A stretch of DNA of 64,000 bases. Origin: Cephalotus follicularis (taxonomy: Eukaryota > Streptophyta > Magnoliopsida > Oxalidales > Cephalotaceae). Both the position numbers and the translations under genes were made by a program. The stretch is from contig BDDD01001823.1 of NCBI GenBank assembly GCA_001972305.1, positions 62,001 through 126,000 on the forward strand. The letters run 5' to 3'. Below the pieces are notes generated by a model. That model was not told where the DNA came from. It ran no database searches and was given only the letters and a program-made list of their open reading frames with translations. Positions 35,973 through 48,652 of this stretch are shown here, piece after piece (position 1 is the stretch's first letter; every line of letters starts with the position of its first letter).

Positions 35973-37489
35973 TATGATCTAGGGAGGATAATAGGCATAG
36001 TTTTTTTATAACGCTTGAGAGATAGGGTTTCTCGATGATGGCACTGACAAAACTTATGTCATCATGGGATGAAAAGCCTATCAGCTACAAGAACCAGTAA
36101 GGGACACTTATTCAAGAGCATGGCATGGAGCCATAATACCTTAAATGGACACCATCTACGCTAACTGGGTGTGGTACTCGGTAAATACTTCCAAGAGCAG
36201 GGTGCCCATTGGCTGTATAAATATCTTTGAGGAGAAGAAAGTCATAAATGGAGAAGGTGGAAACCTTCAAAGCGCGATTAGGACAGAAAGGGTATAGACT
36301 TAAACGAGATGTTGACTACACTTTCTAGCAAATCGCAAATTCTTAAGTCCATTAGGAAAATGCAAGCTATAAAGGTCTTTGGTTGACCTTGAGCAAGCAT
36401 CCCTCAGCTGAAACATCTTTTGGTATAGATGTGCCTTATGTCTACTGGATATAGGATAACCCATATATCACTGTCTTGGTTAAAGTACATAAACATGGTA
36501 CAGTTCATGTAAGTACAATAAACCAAGAATTTCTCTATCAGGGATTTGGAAGAGGCTTTCTACATTTTAGAGAATGAAGATCTAAAGAGTAGATCGTGTA
36601 GATTGCTTGGGCTTTCCCAAAGCCAGTACATCAGCAAGGAGTTGATATGGTATGACAAAAAGGATTCCAATCATATGGCCTACTGCTAATTGGCCATGGA
36701 ATTCTTCTCACCGAGAGGATATCTTTGGCGACATTGAGGAGAGGACATGCATGAACAGGAAACCATAAGCATGGGCTATGGATTCTGTCATGTATGCCAT
36801 ACCTTGCACTAGGCCTGATGTCAGTCATGCCCGAGAGAGTGGCTAGTTGATTTTCAGCCTTAATTCCTGTGATTGACACTGGGAATTGTTAATAAGGATA
36901 ATGGTAAAACTGAGAAGAGCTTAGGATTCCTACTTGACATATGGAGAATACAGTGAAAATTTAAAACTTAAGTGTTATGGGAACTCTATAGTTTAAAAGT
37001 GATTTGGAAGATCACAAAATTGTTTAAAGATATTTTTTTAATATCCTGACCGAAGGTGCTGTAAAAGATGCAGGAGATTAAAGCAAAGGATGCTGAAAAC
37101 TCTATGGTGCAATTTGAGTGTGTCATGACCTAGTATACTGCATTAAAGTAGCTGTTTTTGAAGCAAAAGTTCATTGGTGAACTTCTAGTGGTTCCAACCC
37201 ATTGCTAATCCAGTTGTGGCGACTATGATGATGATGGAGGGATTTGCACTAACCAAGAAACCACGATTTCATTACCGCTCCATCATTTTAAATAGCGATG
37301 GTATCTCTTGATCAATTAGATCATGGAGATCATAATACAGAGAAATGGATCCCATTGAGAGATTTGCGAAAGTAGCAAACTTAGGAAACCCACTGACCAA
37401 TGCCATTAGCTATTCAGTACTTGAGATAGTCATATGTACAATATGCTTGAGCTGTAAGGTCTTCATGGATGTAGGGTCAAGTTGGAGAT
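35973..37489 (+). pseudogene. Copia-2 reverse transcriptase and RNase H remnants
   Basis: Collinear with Copia-1 15130-16792: 36000-36100 matches the pre-RT linker (gagagatagggtttctc, aagcctatcagctac), 36540-36630 the RT end (tttcccaaagccagtacatc), 36790-36840 the CTRPDV region, and 37120-37400 the RNase H end (aaacccactgaccaa). Only short broken frames remain and the YVDD box region is unreadable. Confidence 0.8.
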
Positions 37490-38440
37490 TGTTGGAGTTG
37501 GATGTCCCTGCAAGCCATGAAGGTGCTAAATGGGTGTACATATTTGATATATTCCTTAATTGGAATAATCCATGCAAGCCTGTGGTTGGCTGCATATATC
37601 TACTTTACACTCTTATCCTACATTCTATGTTTCAGTTATCTTCAATTGTGCATATATATTCACAATGGCAAACCGGCTATATGTAATATCCCAAACCGTC
37701 AAAAGCGAATCAGTTGATCACCATGTCAACTGAGTACACATATAGCGCCCTGTCACCGAGGGGTTAGATCTCATGCCTAAAGCGGTAATGAGAATGGGGA
37801 CCTTAGTCCCTTCAGATAGAAGTTTCAAGTCATAGGTTCACTTTCTGGGCAATTGATGAACCGCAAAGACTTGCCGTATTATGCTTGCTCGCTCGTTTGG
37901 AGGGTGGCTTCTCTCATTACCATTTGGATGGCACTAAAGCTGATGCGGGGTATGTGCAGGTGCATGATACTGAATCGACCCACAATAGGTTACCTATCTG
38001 GATGGACATTACTCTTGTCGATAGGATCCCTATTGTTTTCGGTAGTGTATAGTCTATGGTGACTAGTAGGTCTTAGCCAACATTGTATCCTTACACCTGA
38101 GTGACTGACATGCACTGTGTAGTGACTGCATGGCTTTGATTTTTGCTTTCCCCAGCACTAGCCACATACTAGCAAAAGGGTTGTCTTTGGGTCATGTCGA
38201 AGCTGCATTGAGACGTATGGGTGATGTTCGCAATATGGAATCATCATACCCGTAATGATGGATGAATGGCTCTATATGATCTTGACCATTGTTGACTAAA
38301 AGACCTAGCCAGGCTTAGGCGGACTGGATATCAGGTAATTTCGGGGAGGTTCACCGAAGTCACAATGTGTTCACAGATTTATATGGTCACGATATTTCTA
38401 GGGTGGACATTTATCCACGCCCTAGTCCGTGGTCAGAGTC
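37490..38440 (+). repeat. Copia-2 3' LTR, truncated
   Basis: It starts TGTTGGAGTTGG after a degraded polypurine tract. 37745-38410 matches 4159-4830 of the Copia-1 LTR (ccctgtcac, ggttggatctc versus gggttagatctc, agtgtatagtctatggtgactagtaggtc). Homology stops near 38440, before the region that would hold the GTTGACGCC array. Confidence 0.75.
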
Positions 38441-38919
38441 AATAGTGATGAGACCGCTACGGAAGTGTCATGTCCCCGTGCTAGGCCTACAACATGCCTA
38501 TGGTACAGCCCATATGTAACACCCCCGATTCAGAACCGGGATCACTCCCGATTCGGGATCGGTGTGTCACACAAAACAGAGCTAAAAACATATCAAGATC
38601 TTAATCTTAATAATCATCAATACGTGGTGGTTCTAAAAGCCTGAAAACATGTATCATCATAAAACATAAATTGAATCTGAAACATAATCTGAAAACTTTA
38701 TCATAAACCAAAATGACATAATCCAAAGACCACAATACTGATTTAGATAACTGGCCTATACACGACCATAACACCACTAAAAACATAACCAGATCAAACT
38801 CCTAGATGATCCTCTGATAAAGGGTAACTCTCTCATCACACTAGCCCATGCTGTCCCTGTAAACCTGCCGCATGGAAAACAAAAACGCGGCTGAGCAAAC
38901 CTCAGTATGGATATAGAAT

Positions 38920-39290
38920 CATAAAACAGTTTACAAACAGCTTACGAAACAACATAATTACGAATCAAAACAGATACGAATCAAAACAGAACGATTACGA
39001 AACAAAACAGAACAGTTACGAATCATAACAGATCAGTTACGAATCATAACAGAACGAAACCAAAACTGTATCCGAAACCAAACAGTTTACCAAAACGAAA
39101 CAGTATCCAAAACTTAACAATATCATACTCAATACAGTATCTGAAACAAACACGATACGGTACAAAACATTTTACGAAACGAAACAGTTTACGCAACATA
39201 GTAGAACATTTTGCGAAACAAAAGGAAACAGTTTCTGAACAGTACAAAACAACAGATTACGGAACAAAACAAAACAAAACAAAACAGTAA
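38920..39290. repeat. Degenerate ~20-bp tandem repeat
   Basis: Fifteen or more variants of aaaacagttacgaatc / gaaacaaaacagtttacg are packed in about 370 bp. Confidence 0.8.
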
Positions 39291-39907
39291 ACGATAAATG
39301 ATAATTTAAAAGTAGTAAGATTTCAAAGTTAACTCAAAACAGAAATCTTAAGCAATAAATCAGTTTAAACTTACTTTGCAATTGCCCACGGCAAAATATA
39401 TAAAACAAGTCCATAACTTGAAACCGTAAAGTGTACATTTTCAAAACAACGGATCATAACTTTCAAAACATACACGAAAACTTTCAAAACATAAGTTCCA
39501 TATTTCGAAAACATAAAGCATATCTTTCCCAAATCATAGGTTCCATAATTGAGCACCAAAACATATCAGAAACACATAGTAGCAAGGGAATAGCTAGTTC
39601 CACATTGCCAAATAGAATTGCAGTGTACGGCACTACACATACAATTCCCATATCCCAAAAACATATAACTAGGATCGATCCATACGCCCCTATCACAAAT
39701 CCGATCTATGGATATCACAGAGAGACGCCGTAAACTAATCACACCGTTACGAAAAGTGTCATGCCCCCGTGCCAGGCCCACAGCATGCCTATGGTACTCC
39801 CATAGGTGGATATAAAAGCTCAGTATATCACCATATCAAAACTTAGTATTTCGAAAATAATGATTTATCAAAATCATTTCATATATCGGTTTACTCCAAA
39901 ACCAATT

Positions 39908-40038
39908 CAAAACATATACATATCATTTCATAAAATCAGCATACTTTCGATAAGGAAAGTCATGCCCATTTAACATACTTCAAAACATATACATATCATT
40001 TCATAAAATCAGCATACTTTCGATAAGGAAAGTCATGC
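39908..40038. repeat. Exact 58-bp direct repeat, period 73
   Basis: Positions 39908-39965 and 39981-40038 are identical (starting caaaacatatacat, ending ggaaagtcatgc). A third, partial copy of the end follows at 40050-40070 (cgatagtgaaagtcatgc). Confidence 0.92.
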
Positions 40039-40439
40039 ATGTAACATACTCTCGATAGTGAAAGTCATGCTCATGTCCAAAATAAAACCAGTAATCTTTA
40101 CTATATTCACAAAGTAATAAAACGTATTTTATTCGAATCATATCGAAACATAATAGTCAAAACGAAGAATCCATACGGAATACATATCTGAAATCATTTC
40201 AATAAAATCGGAGGATAATGACCCAAAACGAAGAAATTCGAACGTTTTCACAATCAGAAATCAACTCATTTTAATTCACCATAAAAGAGATGATCGCATA
40301 GCATTTCATAAACAAATCATAAATGAGCATATATAAAGTCAGAACATTTAATTTCGAAAAATGTTAAAACCGACTTTAGTTCCAGAACGTGTCAAAACCC
40401 GAAACATAACAGTGTTCATAAAATCCAAAGGAACATACT

Positions 40440-40900
40440 TATAAAACTGGGTTTATTTCAAATAAATTGGATAGGCCAAGAACGACAAAATCCGTACTTT
40501 CGAAACAGAAACTGAATTTATTACGATCAAACCAAAAGGATAGCCAAAGAACGAAAGCATCCGTACTTTATTTCAGAAACATATCATAAAACATAACGAA
40601 GTTTATAAAACGAGAATATAACATAAAACTGATTTTAGTTCGATAACCAGACAGCCAATGAACGATAGAAATCCGTACATTTTCACCAAAGACACATAAC
40701 TGATTTATTTTGATAAAATCACCAGAGTGTATCAAAGAACGAAGATCCGTACGATATCCATAAAGCAGAATTATCTTTTACTATAAAAACAGTAGGAGGG
40801 TATCAAGGAACGAAAAATCCGTATGATATCCATAAAGCAGAATTATCTTTTACCATAAAAACAGTAGGAGGGTATCAAGGAACGAAAATCCGTACCTCAT
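40440..40900. repeat. ~70-bp repeats with core aagaacgaaaatccgtac
   Basis: At least six units carry the core, near 40475, 40545, 40655, 40735, 40805 and 40877. The last two are separated by an almost identical block containing ttataaaaacagtaggag-like sequence. The same core occurs at 38-60, 100-120 and 170-196 in the LTR at the window start, showing they belong to one LTR superfamily. Confidence 0.85.
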
Positions 40901-42711
40901 GCGATCACCAAAACAACCTCAAGCATATGCATCGAGACTTCCCTAGACCACTCGGTTGTAGCAAACATCTAACAGAAATAAAATAATTCTCATAAGGACT
41001 TGAAATAACATCAGACCTCAACTCATGGGTCATTGTACACTAATCATGACCATACAATATCATAACACGTTTAATACGTCCAATTCTTAGAATTCTCATC
41101 TAAACATAATTTCGGATTCACTAAGGTAAGTACAATTTGTCCAATTCATCCAATTTCAAATCATAACACTATTTCGGTTCATATTATCTCAAAACGATTA
41201 CATAAATACATAATTGAATCGAAAACAGAATGTAACGGAGCAGGGTTCAGAGTTTACCGAAAGCCGTCGAAACAGCGCACAGAGCCATAATCACATCACG
41301 AAACTGGAGCGGATCACACCTACGCGAGGAGCGGAGCGCGTGGGCTCACGCGCCGCCGCTGGCCGGCGCGTGTCCGTCACACGTCGTCAGTCAGTCACCA
41401 AAAATAGCCGATCTGGACGTTTTGAGGCCGCTGATCACGAATCCATGGCGCGTTTGGCTCGAAACCGCCGCGTTTGGCCGGAACGAGCGCCTTTGACCGC
41501 AGGTTGTCACGTCGCCAATCTGCTTTTCCGACGTCGTCAGGGGTCGAGGCCGGTCGGGTTCGCTTCCTCTCGTCGCCAGGATGCCGAATCTGTGGTTTCC
41601 TTGTCGAGCCAATCACCGGAGAGGGAGAAACGACGCCAAACAGATCCGGGAGAGAGAACTCGTCGCGCACGCCGGTAGGGACATCTGCCGGTGGAGGGGC
41701 TGGTACCAGTGGACTCAGGGCGTCACGGGGGTTCGACCGGTGCCTTTGCCGGTGCCATAGCGTCACTGACGGTGACGGCAGCAGGTGAGAGGAGGAGAGA
41801 GAACGGGAGAGATAGAGAGATGGTCGGGAGAGAGAGGGAGAGAGAGGGAGAGAGAGATGTGTGGGAGAGAAACTCTTTCTTAACACAAAATGGGGTTTTT
41901 CTTTTGTTCGAAAATGCTGAAAATGGGTTTTTTTTTTTAACACATAAGTAAAAAGCCAAAAAATTATTTTATCAAATCATAGACATAAAATCAAAACTCA
42001 ATGGCTAAGACTAAAACCCGCTTAGCCAGTCCAAAAGCAAAACAAACCGAAAAATGGGCAGTCCAAAAACCGAAAAACAATCGGCAGCCCACATAAAACA
42101 TATCGAAAAGCCCATATAAAACATATCGAAAAGCCCAAATAAATCTATACGAAAAACGGGATATTACACCATAGGTGGGTAAAAATACTCAGTATTTAAT
42201 CATTCTCAAAACATTGATTTATGAAAAATCAAATTTAGAAACATATAAAATATGCTTTCTCAAAACATATTCGAGAATCGTTATCAAACTATATCATTTT
42301 CATAACATATATTTCATAACATATGATAACATACGTATAAAGTCAGGAATATTAAATTCATAAAATGTCAAACCAACTTTGTTTTTCAGAACATATCAAT
42401 TTCATAACCAAGTTCTTAAAACGAAGGAACATAGAATAAAACAGAACTTGTTTTCGTTCGATAAAATCGAAGAGAGTATCAAAGAGCAGAATATCCTTAC
42501 CTTATGCGCTTACAAAAAAGACTTACGAAAAATTGTTAATTCAAACTCCCCTTGAAGCATAACAATCTAAAAGACACAAAACCATGCATATAAGGGTCTA
42601 AGAATCATTAGAGACATACAATAGATTCATTACAGTGTTTAGAACAAACACATATTGATTCAAAGAACAAATGAATCAAAACAGTTGAAAACAAGTATTT
42701 TTTGGGCAAAA

Positions 42712-42917
42712 CAGCTGACTGTTATAGAGCTCCAGTCGACTGTTGGAAGCTTGGCAGCCGACTATGCAATAGGGCCAGTCGACTACACAAACTGGACTGC
42801 AAGCAGTCGACTGTGACAGTGGTCCAGTCGACTACTCAACACAAAACAGTCGACTGTATTCATAAAACAGCCGACTACTCAACCAAACCAGTCGACTGAT
42901 CATAAGAACAGCCGTTT
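42712..42917. repeat. Distal palindrome array, 10 units
   Basis: Units: CAGCTGACTG, CAGTCGACTG (four), CAGTCGACTA (two), CAGCCGACTA (two), CAGCCGTTTG. The array spans 1154-1359 bp from the LTR 5' end at 44071, and spacer words (gtgacagtggtcc) match those at 412-618 (gtgacaggggtct), so the two arrays share descent. Confidence 0.9.
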
Positions 42918-44071
42918 GTTATGGTCAACAGAATAGCAAAAACTTAGCCTTTGAATGCAGAAACTTATCCAAACTTGAATGAAATTATACCAGAAGCCTA
43001 CGGACATATACATAAGATTTTATATGATATTTAGACAGTGTAATAACATAGAATTGACATGATCATAGGACTAGTGGCTAAACTCAAAGGAAAAGACAAA
43101 GTGATATCTAAACATATGTCTACATATAACAATTCAAGTTGTTGTCAAAAGTTATTTTCAGTTCTAAGACCAAATTACAACATATATATACTGCCTAAAG
43201 GCTGATCATCTGACTCAGAACAACAACATTGTACGCATTGACAAGAGGCAAAACCAATCTCTCATAGCCAAATTGGACATAAAATCAGAGTCTTAACAAT
43301 GTAAAATAACCCATCACAGCAAAATGAACAACTAACCTGTAACAGTGACACAAGACAGTTGTATTAACACAACGATTCCCTGACTCAATTCACTGATCAA
43401 CAGAAAACAAAAGGGAAGAAAATAACATATAACCTCAAAGCCTGTCAAAGGATATTATAACTAAAATAGGACAAACAAGGATTGAAATACTAGCACAAAC
43501 ATGATGAATGATGATTGAAATAATACAAAAACACAACAATTTCCTAGCTTGCAATTTTCGGCTGAGTAGGTAAAAGAAGAGAGAACGACATAACACAAAG
43601 GCAAAGGCACTCTTAGAACGGAAACAGGAGACCAAAATCTGATAGATAAGGGAAGCAAGAGGATTTTCAGGAGATTGATAAGGAAAGGGGATAAAACCGT
43701 GTGAGGAGATAGGGAGAAAGAAAGAGTTTCGCGTCAGGCAGAAGAGAGAAAATAAAAAGAGGGGAAAAGGAAAAAAAGAAAAAGGAAAGGTATTTCAAGA
43801 GGAATAAAAAAAGTAAGGATTTTATTTTGATAATTAGTTTAAGTATTAATTAAAAGAGACATAAAATAAATTAAGTAGATAAAAACATAATCCATACAAG
43901 TGCAATCCCACATATCATCATACCCAAAAGTCTGGGCTGCTATCAGTCAGCCAAAAACATATAGGCCCAATCATAGGGCAAACGGACTTTATAACAAAAC
44001 AAATTAAAAAGTCCGAAAACAAACATAAAAGAAGTTCGTAAAACACATATTCGAACAAGCAGGGAATTACA

Positions 44072-46680
44072 GTATGGTTCGCCCTACAATTCTAAGTAAA
44101 CCTTGAGAAGGATTGTCTCAGTTATTTGATATTGACAATATGAACCGGCAAGTGACGTTGATAAGCTTGGGTGGTCAGATTGGTGATTAAGGATATTTTA
44201 TCCAAGATCCCGGGAGACCAGCCTTCCTATCCTGTATCAAAGATAACACTTGTGCCAATGAGGTTAGGGTGATTCCTTCTTCAAGGGCAAGAGTCTGGTT
44301 TGTATTCAAATAGTACATAGACTTTTTCTATTGTACTTAAATATCAAATAAATAACCGAAAGGAAATTGAGATGATTGATATAACCACCAAAATAATCAA
44401 TATTAAGGCTAATTTGTTTATCCGTATTTGTTGTGCACACACAAGGTTCGCATGGACTTATTGGATGCATATTGATTAATACATGAGATGTGAATGGCAT
44501 AGTTAACGATGTAGCCATATTCGGTGAACCCATGGGATACATTGTAAATCTATACCCTTAGTGAGTCAGTTTATCCTAGGTATGTCCATATCCTGGATGG
44601 TCAATCCGACTTACGACATCTGTCTTATAGACAACATGACTTAATCTCCCTCTATACGACATCGGGAGAAGTCTTCAAAGCCGTCAACCTTATGTTCATT
44701 ACATGATTATGCTTGGATTGCTGATAGCTGGCGCCCATGGTGATTTTATGTAATTCACATCCTTACTTGTCTTTTATTAAAGTAAGGAGCATTTGCACTT
44801 GGAAAGGTACAAGTGTGAATTCATTGGAAAAGTTGAAGTAATTCAAATACGAATTATCAAAAGGAACTGAAAGGGTTTTTGACGCATCTCGATAAGATCG
44901 AGAAAGTGAGAAAAATGTTCAGTAAGTTTTTGTTTCATCTCAAACAAGTATGAGATTTTATGTTAAAGGAAAAGCAGATTGTATCCTATGTGATGAGCTA
45001 TAATGAAGTGTTTGTATTACATACTTTCATTTTTCCTTTTTGTTAATATCCTTCAGCCATCAAATAATTATTAAGTAAGGAACATGGGATGTTGATTTGT
45101 GAAGTGTCCCAAATTAAACTGCGGGATACTGTTTTACGACCTTTGTTTGAGAATGAAAAGTTAATCTCAAACCCTCCTTCTTATTAGGAGATTTCATTTC
45201 TCTTAACAGGAAGTAGTGGTAGTAAAACATAGCTGAATGAGAAATCATAAATAACACAAATATGCACATATACAAAACCTTAATTTTATGCACCTACTTT
45301 CTGAAGTTTGATATGATTATATGTGGGCACCCGAGAGATGCTTCTGATTCTCTATGAAGGTATCCAAAGGAGAATCCGATGGATGAGATTCCATCGGATT
45401 AGATTCCATCGAACTACAAAGAACAGCTAGATGAGATTTCGACTCCAAAAATGGAATTTTAGTTTGCCTGAAGTCCATTATAATTTATCATTTCATTCAA
45501 AATCTTTTAATAGATTAAAGTAACCATAAAGGGGGTCTAAATGTGTATAAGAAGAAAGTGGGTGTATGTAACTTATTTGATTTTATAAGAGTTGTAATTA
45601 CTACATATTGATCATTGAGAATGGATTAATATGCTGTTATCAATCAAGTAAAGGTTGTTAGTATATTCATTGGGGTAAGCACTTGAAATTGTTAAGGGAT
45701 GTTGATCTAAGAGTTGGATCTACAGAATAAAAGTTAGAGATGATCAGATGCTTGGATTGACCTAAGAAATTACATATTGATATTGTTAAAAAGTTTAAAA
45801 TTTATATGTAAACTGCAAGGTTTGCAGGTAATGCAAGTATTGCTTGCATAGCTAAAATGTTGTTAGGCATACACTGAAATATGGTACTCATAACAATATT
45901 AGTTATGTATGCAGTGCTGCAAGTATTGTTACACTTATTGTAATGAGATTTACAAGCAATACTGGCAGTGTTAAAGGCATTGCTCTAAGTATAGCTACCT
46001 ATTATGTAAGTGTCAATAACACTGTTACAAGCATTACAAAGTAACTATGAATAGGCAACTGTACATTTTATGACTGAATGAAAGTTTCTCACAGTGGGAG
46101 GAATACTTTCATTGAAAGATTTTAGAGGTGTAATTAGATGAAGCAGTGCGTATTGAGAGAGTCTTAATACAGTTGGCACTACAGATTTAGTAAGTTTGAC
46201 TTCAAAGTTGCGATACTGTAAAACTGCCAGCAGATGTATGTGATGAGTTCAAAGGACACATCTTCCAGTACTTCAATAATGTAAGAGAGAATGTTGGAAA
46301 TTTAGATATAAAATAAGGATGAGATCCCATTTAAAATGTTGAACAGCAAATCCTATCACTAAAGTCATATCGAAGCGGAAGAGTTTCCGATAGTTCGATA
46401 GTAATTGCAAGAAGTAGGAAGTCACCGACAACGTAGTTGGCATTTTTGCAAATGGGATATTGTTGAAGATATGCCCTATAAGCCAATTGTGTTTACCGTA
46501 AAGTGCATATTCTCAACGACAGTCTTATTCAATCTCTAGTAGTTAACTGGAAATGGTTCATCTATATACATTCTTAAATGTATTGATGAATGTCCACAGA
46601 ATATAGATAGAGGACTAAGACCATTGATGAGATCATTGGGGTGAGACTTATAACCTTTGTAAGATCTATTCTTAAATATT
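44072..46680 (+). mobile_element. Strongly decayed copia remnant (Copia-3)
   Basis: No open frame of note. At 46441-46490 the sequence aatgggatat followed by TGTTGAAGATATGCCC looks like a polypurine tract plus the start of a copia 3' LTR, different from the Copia-1 family. 44072-44800 reads like a 5' LTR remainder (ggtcagattggtgattaagg, tccatatcctggatggtcaa). 44830-46440 has short traces only. The LTR is cut at 46680 by Gypsy-3. Confidence 0.45.
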
Positions 46681-46952
46681 TGCAGTCGTAGGAAAACCAC
46701 AAATCAATTCAATACAATCATTCAATTCAATCAACCAATCAATCAATCATGCTAGCAGTAGGCAATTCAAGTAAAGAAATCCTACCTATAATTGGAGCTT
46801 AAACACCTTAGCTTCCAATCAATCAATGGCTACAAACACCCCAAAACCTTATGTTTTCTTGTTCAAGCGGCAAAGAAGGGACTTGCAATTGCTATTTGTT
46901 GCTGGAATAGCAATCTAGAGCTGCTAGGGAGGAGGAGAAGGGTTGCTGGGCT

Positions 46953-46954
<2 letters not shown>

Positions 46955-46991
<37 letters not shown>
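46955..46991. repeat. (GA)n microsatellite
   Basis: About 18 GA units inside the Gypsy-3 LTR, followed by more purine-rich sequence to 47040. On the LTR strand it is a CT tract. Confidence 0.95.
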
Positions 46992-46993
<2 letters not shown>

Positions 46994-47415
46994 AGAAGGG
47001 TAGAGAGAGAAGGGGAAATGAGAGAAATAAGGAGAAATGGCTAAGGGATTGGCTTATATAGTCAATCCGGCCAAAGTTCCGAAACTCATGCCGAACTATA
47101 AGTAGTAGGTATAAAAATACCTTAATCTGACAGCTTTCAATTATCCAATACAATTCAATACGGTACAATACAGTTCAATACAGTACAATATATGCATGAA
47201 CAATGCTAAATAGTACAAAGAGGAAATTCGGGTCGTTACATTCTCCCCTCCTTAAAAGAATCTGGTCCACATATTCATCAGGCGATCGATCAATCAAATA
47301 GAAAAGGATATTTCTCTCTCATCTCGTCCTCGCGCTCCCATGTACGCTCTACTGAACCATGATATTTCCATAAAACACTAACCAAAGGAATGGTCTTATT
47401 TCTCAATTCTCTGGT

Positions 47416-48267
47416 CTATCTATCAACAATCTGTATAGGAGTCTCGATAAAAGACAAGTCAGGTTTGAGCTGAATCTGACTGTACTCAATGAAGTGTGAG
47501 GGATCTCGAACATATCTCCTCAACTGAGAAACATGGAACACCTCATGAACTCCAGACAAAGCTGAAGTCAAATCAAGCTTATAAGCAAGTCGGCCAATGC
47601 GATCCAATACCTCAAAAGGTCCAATAAAACGGGGAGAAAGTTTCCCTTTCTTCCAAAATCTCATGACTCCTTTAGTGGGTGACACCTTGAAGAAAACATG
47701 GTCACCAAAACTAAACTCCAAGCCTCTGTGATGAACATCCGCATAGCTTTTCTGTCTACTCTATGCTACAATCTATTGGTCTTTAATCAATTTCACTTTC
47801 TCTGAGGTAATATGTACTATCTCTGGTCCCGAAATGCTCCTCTCACTGACCAGATCCCAACAAACTGGCGATCGACACTTCCTACCATATAGGGCCTCAT
47901 AAGGCGCCATCTGTATGCTCTCTTGGTAACTATTGTTATACAAGAACTCAATCAAATGCAAGAAGTCATCCCAATCACCTCCAAAGTCAAGAACGCATGC
48001 TCAAAGCATGTCCTCCAATGTCTGAATGGTCCTTTCGGACAAACCGTCTGACTGGGGATGAAAAGCAGTGCTGAAACTCAATTCTATACCGATAGCTGTC
48101 TGTAACTTCCTCCAAAACCCGGAAGTGAAGAGAGAGTCTAGATCCAAAACAATGCTAACATGAGCTCCGTGTCCTTTAACAATTTCTCTCATGAACAATC
48201 CGGACAACTTTTCTCTAGAATAAGTCATCCGAATCGGTAGAAAATGGGCCGACTTTGTAAGCCGATG
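47416..48267 (-). pseudogene. Gypsy-3 integrase, C-terminal two thirds
   Basis: Read from 48267 downward: [26 protein letters not shown] (catalytic Asp; usually CDRD), STAFHPQSDGLSERTIQTLEDML (catalytic Glu), YNNSYQESIQMAPYEALYGRKCRSPVCW, then after a stop near 47765 the C-terminal domain GDHVFFKVSPTKGVMRF, GPFEVLDRIG and VHEVFHVSQLRRYV. Frame changes between pieces make it a pseudogene. No chromodomain-like tail was recognised. Confidence 0.88.
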
Positions 48268-48650
48268 GTAATGCGTCGACGCCTCGTGTATACTTAGTAG
48301 TTGACGCATGCATCATTGACCCTCAAGGCCTTGTGCCCAAGCTTCGAAGCCTAGCCAAAGCGTCGACGCCCAGAGCTTACGCATCGAAGTGTAAATCCTA
48401 CACATCAATGCCTAAACCTTCTGTCCAGGTTGGCCAAATTTTATGATTTTCACCCCAAATTATCCCTTCTTCACATGGATTCTGTAGGAAGCCTCCCTAA
48501 GGCCTTGTAGGCTACAAAAATCCAATCTTTGGAACTTTTAAACCCCAGAACCAATTTTTAAAGAGGCTTTATAAAAAGAAAAGGATTTTTATATGTCAAT
48601 GGTTTTCAAGAAAGGTTGGTATAGTTCAACTGGATGTCTGGAGGCGGATT
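48268..48650. other. LTR-like fragment with GCGTCGACGCC units
   Basis: A short fragment between Gypsy-3 and an inverted copia piece. 48272-48412 has about five units of the type GCGTCGACGCC, GTTGACGC and GCATCGAAG. The rest has no recognisable feature. Confidence 0.5.
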
Positions 48651-48652
48651 TC

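Larger units (their letters stand above)
16793..38440 (+). mobile_element. Copia-2, decayed Ty1/copia copy with two nested insertions
   Basis: Order: 5' LTR (shared), primer site, long leader (19341-21260), gag remnant (21261-21877), solo gypsy LTR, gag/protease/integrase remnants (24516-25348), Gypsy-2, reverse transcriptase and RNase H remnants (35973-37489), polypurine tract and a truncated 3' LTR (37490-about 38440). Reading frames are far more decayed than in Copia-1. Removing the two insertions restores collinearity with 13560-15130. Confidence 0.8.
38515..42168 (-). mobile_element. 3.65-kb inserted LTR with CCATA target duplication
   Basis: Bounded by TGTAACACCCCC at 38515 and ggatattaca at 42168, flanked by ccata at 38510-38514 and 42169-42173. 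No coding domains of a retrotransposon were found inside, so it is best read as a solo LTR of an unusually long-LTR family. It is built of AT-rich tandem repeats, plus a GC-rich island at 41260-41800 and a GA-rich tract at 41790-41870. The ORFs at 41214-41678 (+) and 41395-41943 (-) lie in the GC-rich island and match nothing recognisable. Confidence 0.75.
38441..44071 (-). mobile_element. Old gypsy-type LTR split by a younger relative
   Basis: Flanks 38441-38514 and 42169-44071 together resemble one LTR whose internal order matches 39720-39860 and 40300-40900 of the inserted LTR (gtgtcatg-cccgtgc-aggcc, catgcctatggta, ccataggtgg, tactcagtat). The right end, agggaattaca at 44071, gives TGTAATTCCCT on the minus strand, a diverged LTR 5' end. 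The left end is missing. 42180-42700 and 42920-44070 hold only AT-rich LTR sequence with a purine-rich tract at 43610-43810. Confidence 0.65.
46681..48267 (-). mobile_element. Gypsy-3, truncated: LTR plus integrase part
   Basis: A 560-bp LTR (46681-47240; plus-strand ends tgcagtcg and ggtcgttaca, i.e. TG...CA) is followed by a polypurine tract (47241-47254 complement TAAGGAGGGGAGAA) and integrase sequence. Near 48267 the integrase frame breaks off at the HRLTKSAHF motif and unrelated sequence starts. The short LTR marks a different gypsy family from the Del/Tekay-like ones. It may have inserted in the Copia-3 LTR. Confidence 0.85.

Noticed and set aside
41214..41943. ORFs of 154 (+) and 182 (-) codons in a GC-rich island
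   Set aside because: They overlap on opposite strands, have no recognisable domain and lie in an LTR; the length follows from high GC and a GA tract.
44072..46460. Possible host gene in the low-repeat AT-rich interval
   Set aside because: No frame, splice pattern or known protein motif; a polypurine tract plus LTR-like start at 46451-46480 makes a decayed copia more likely.
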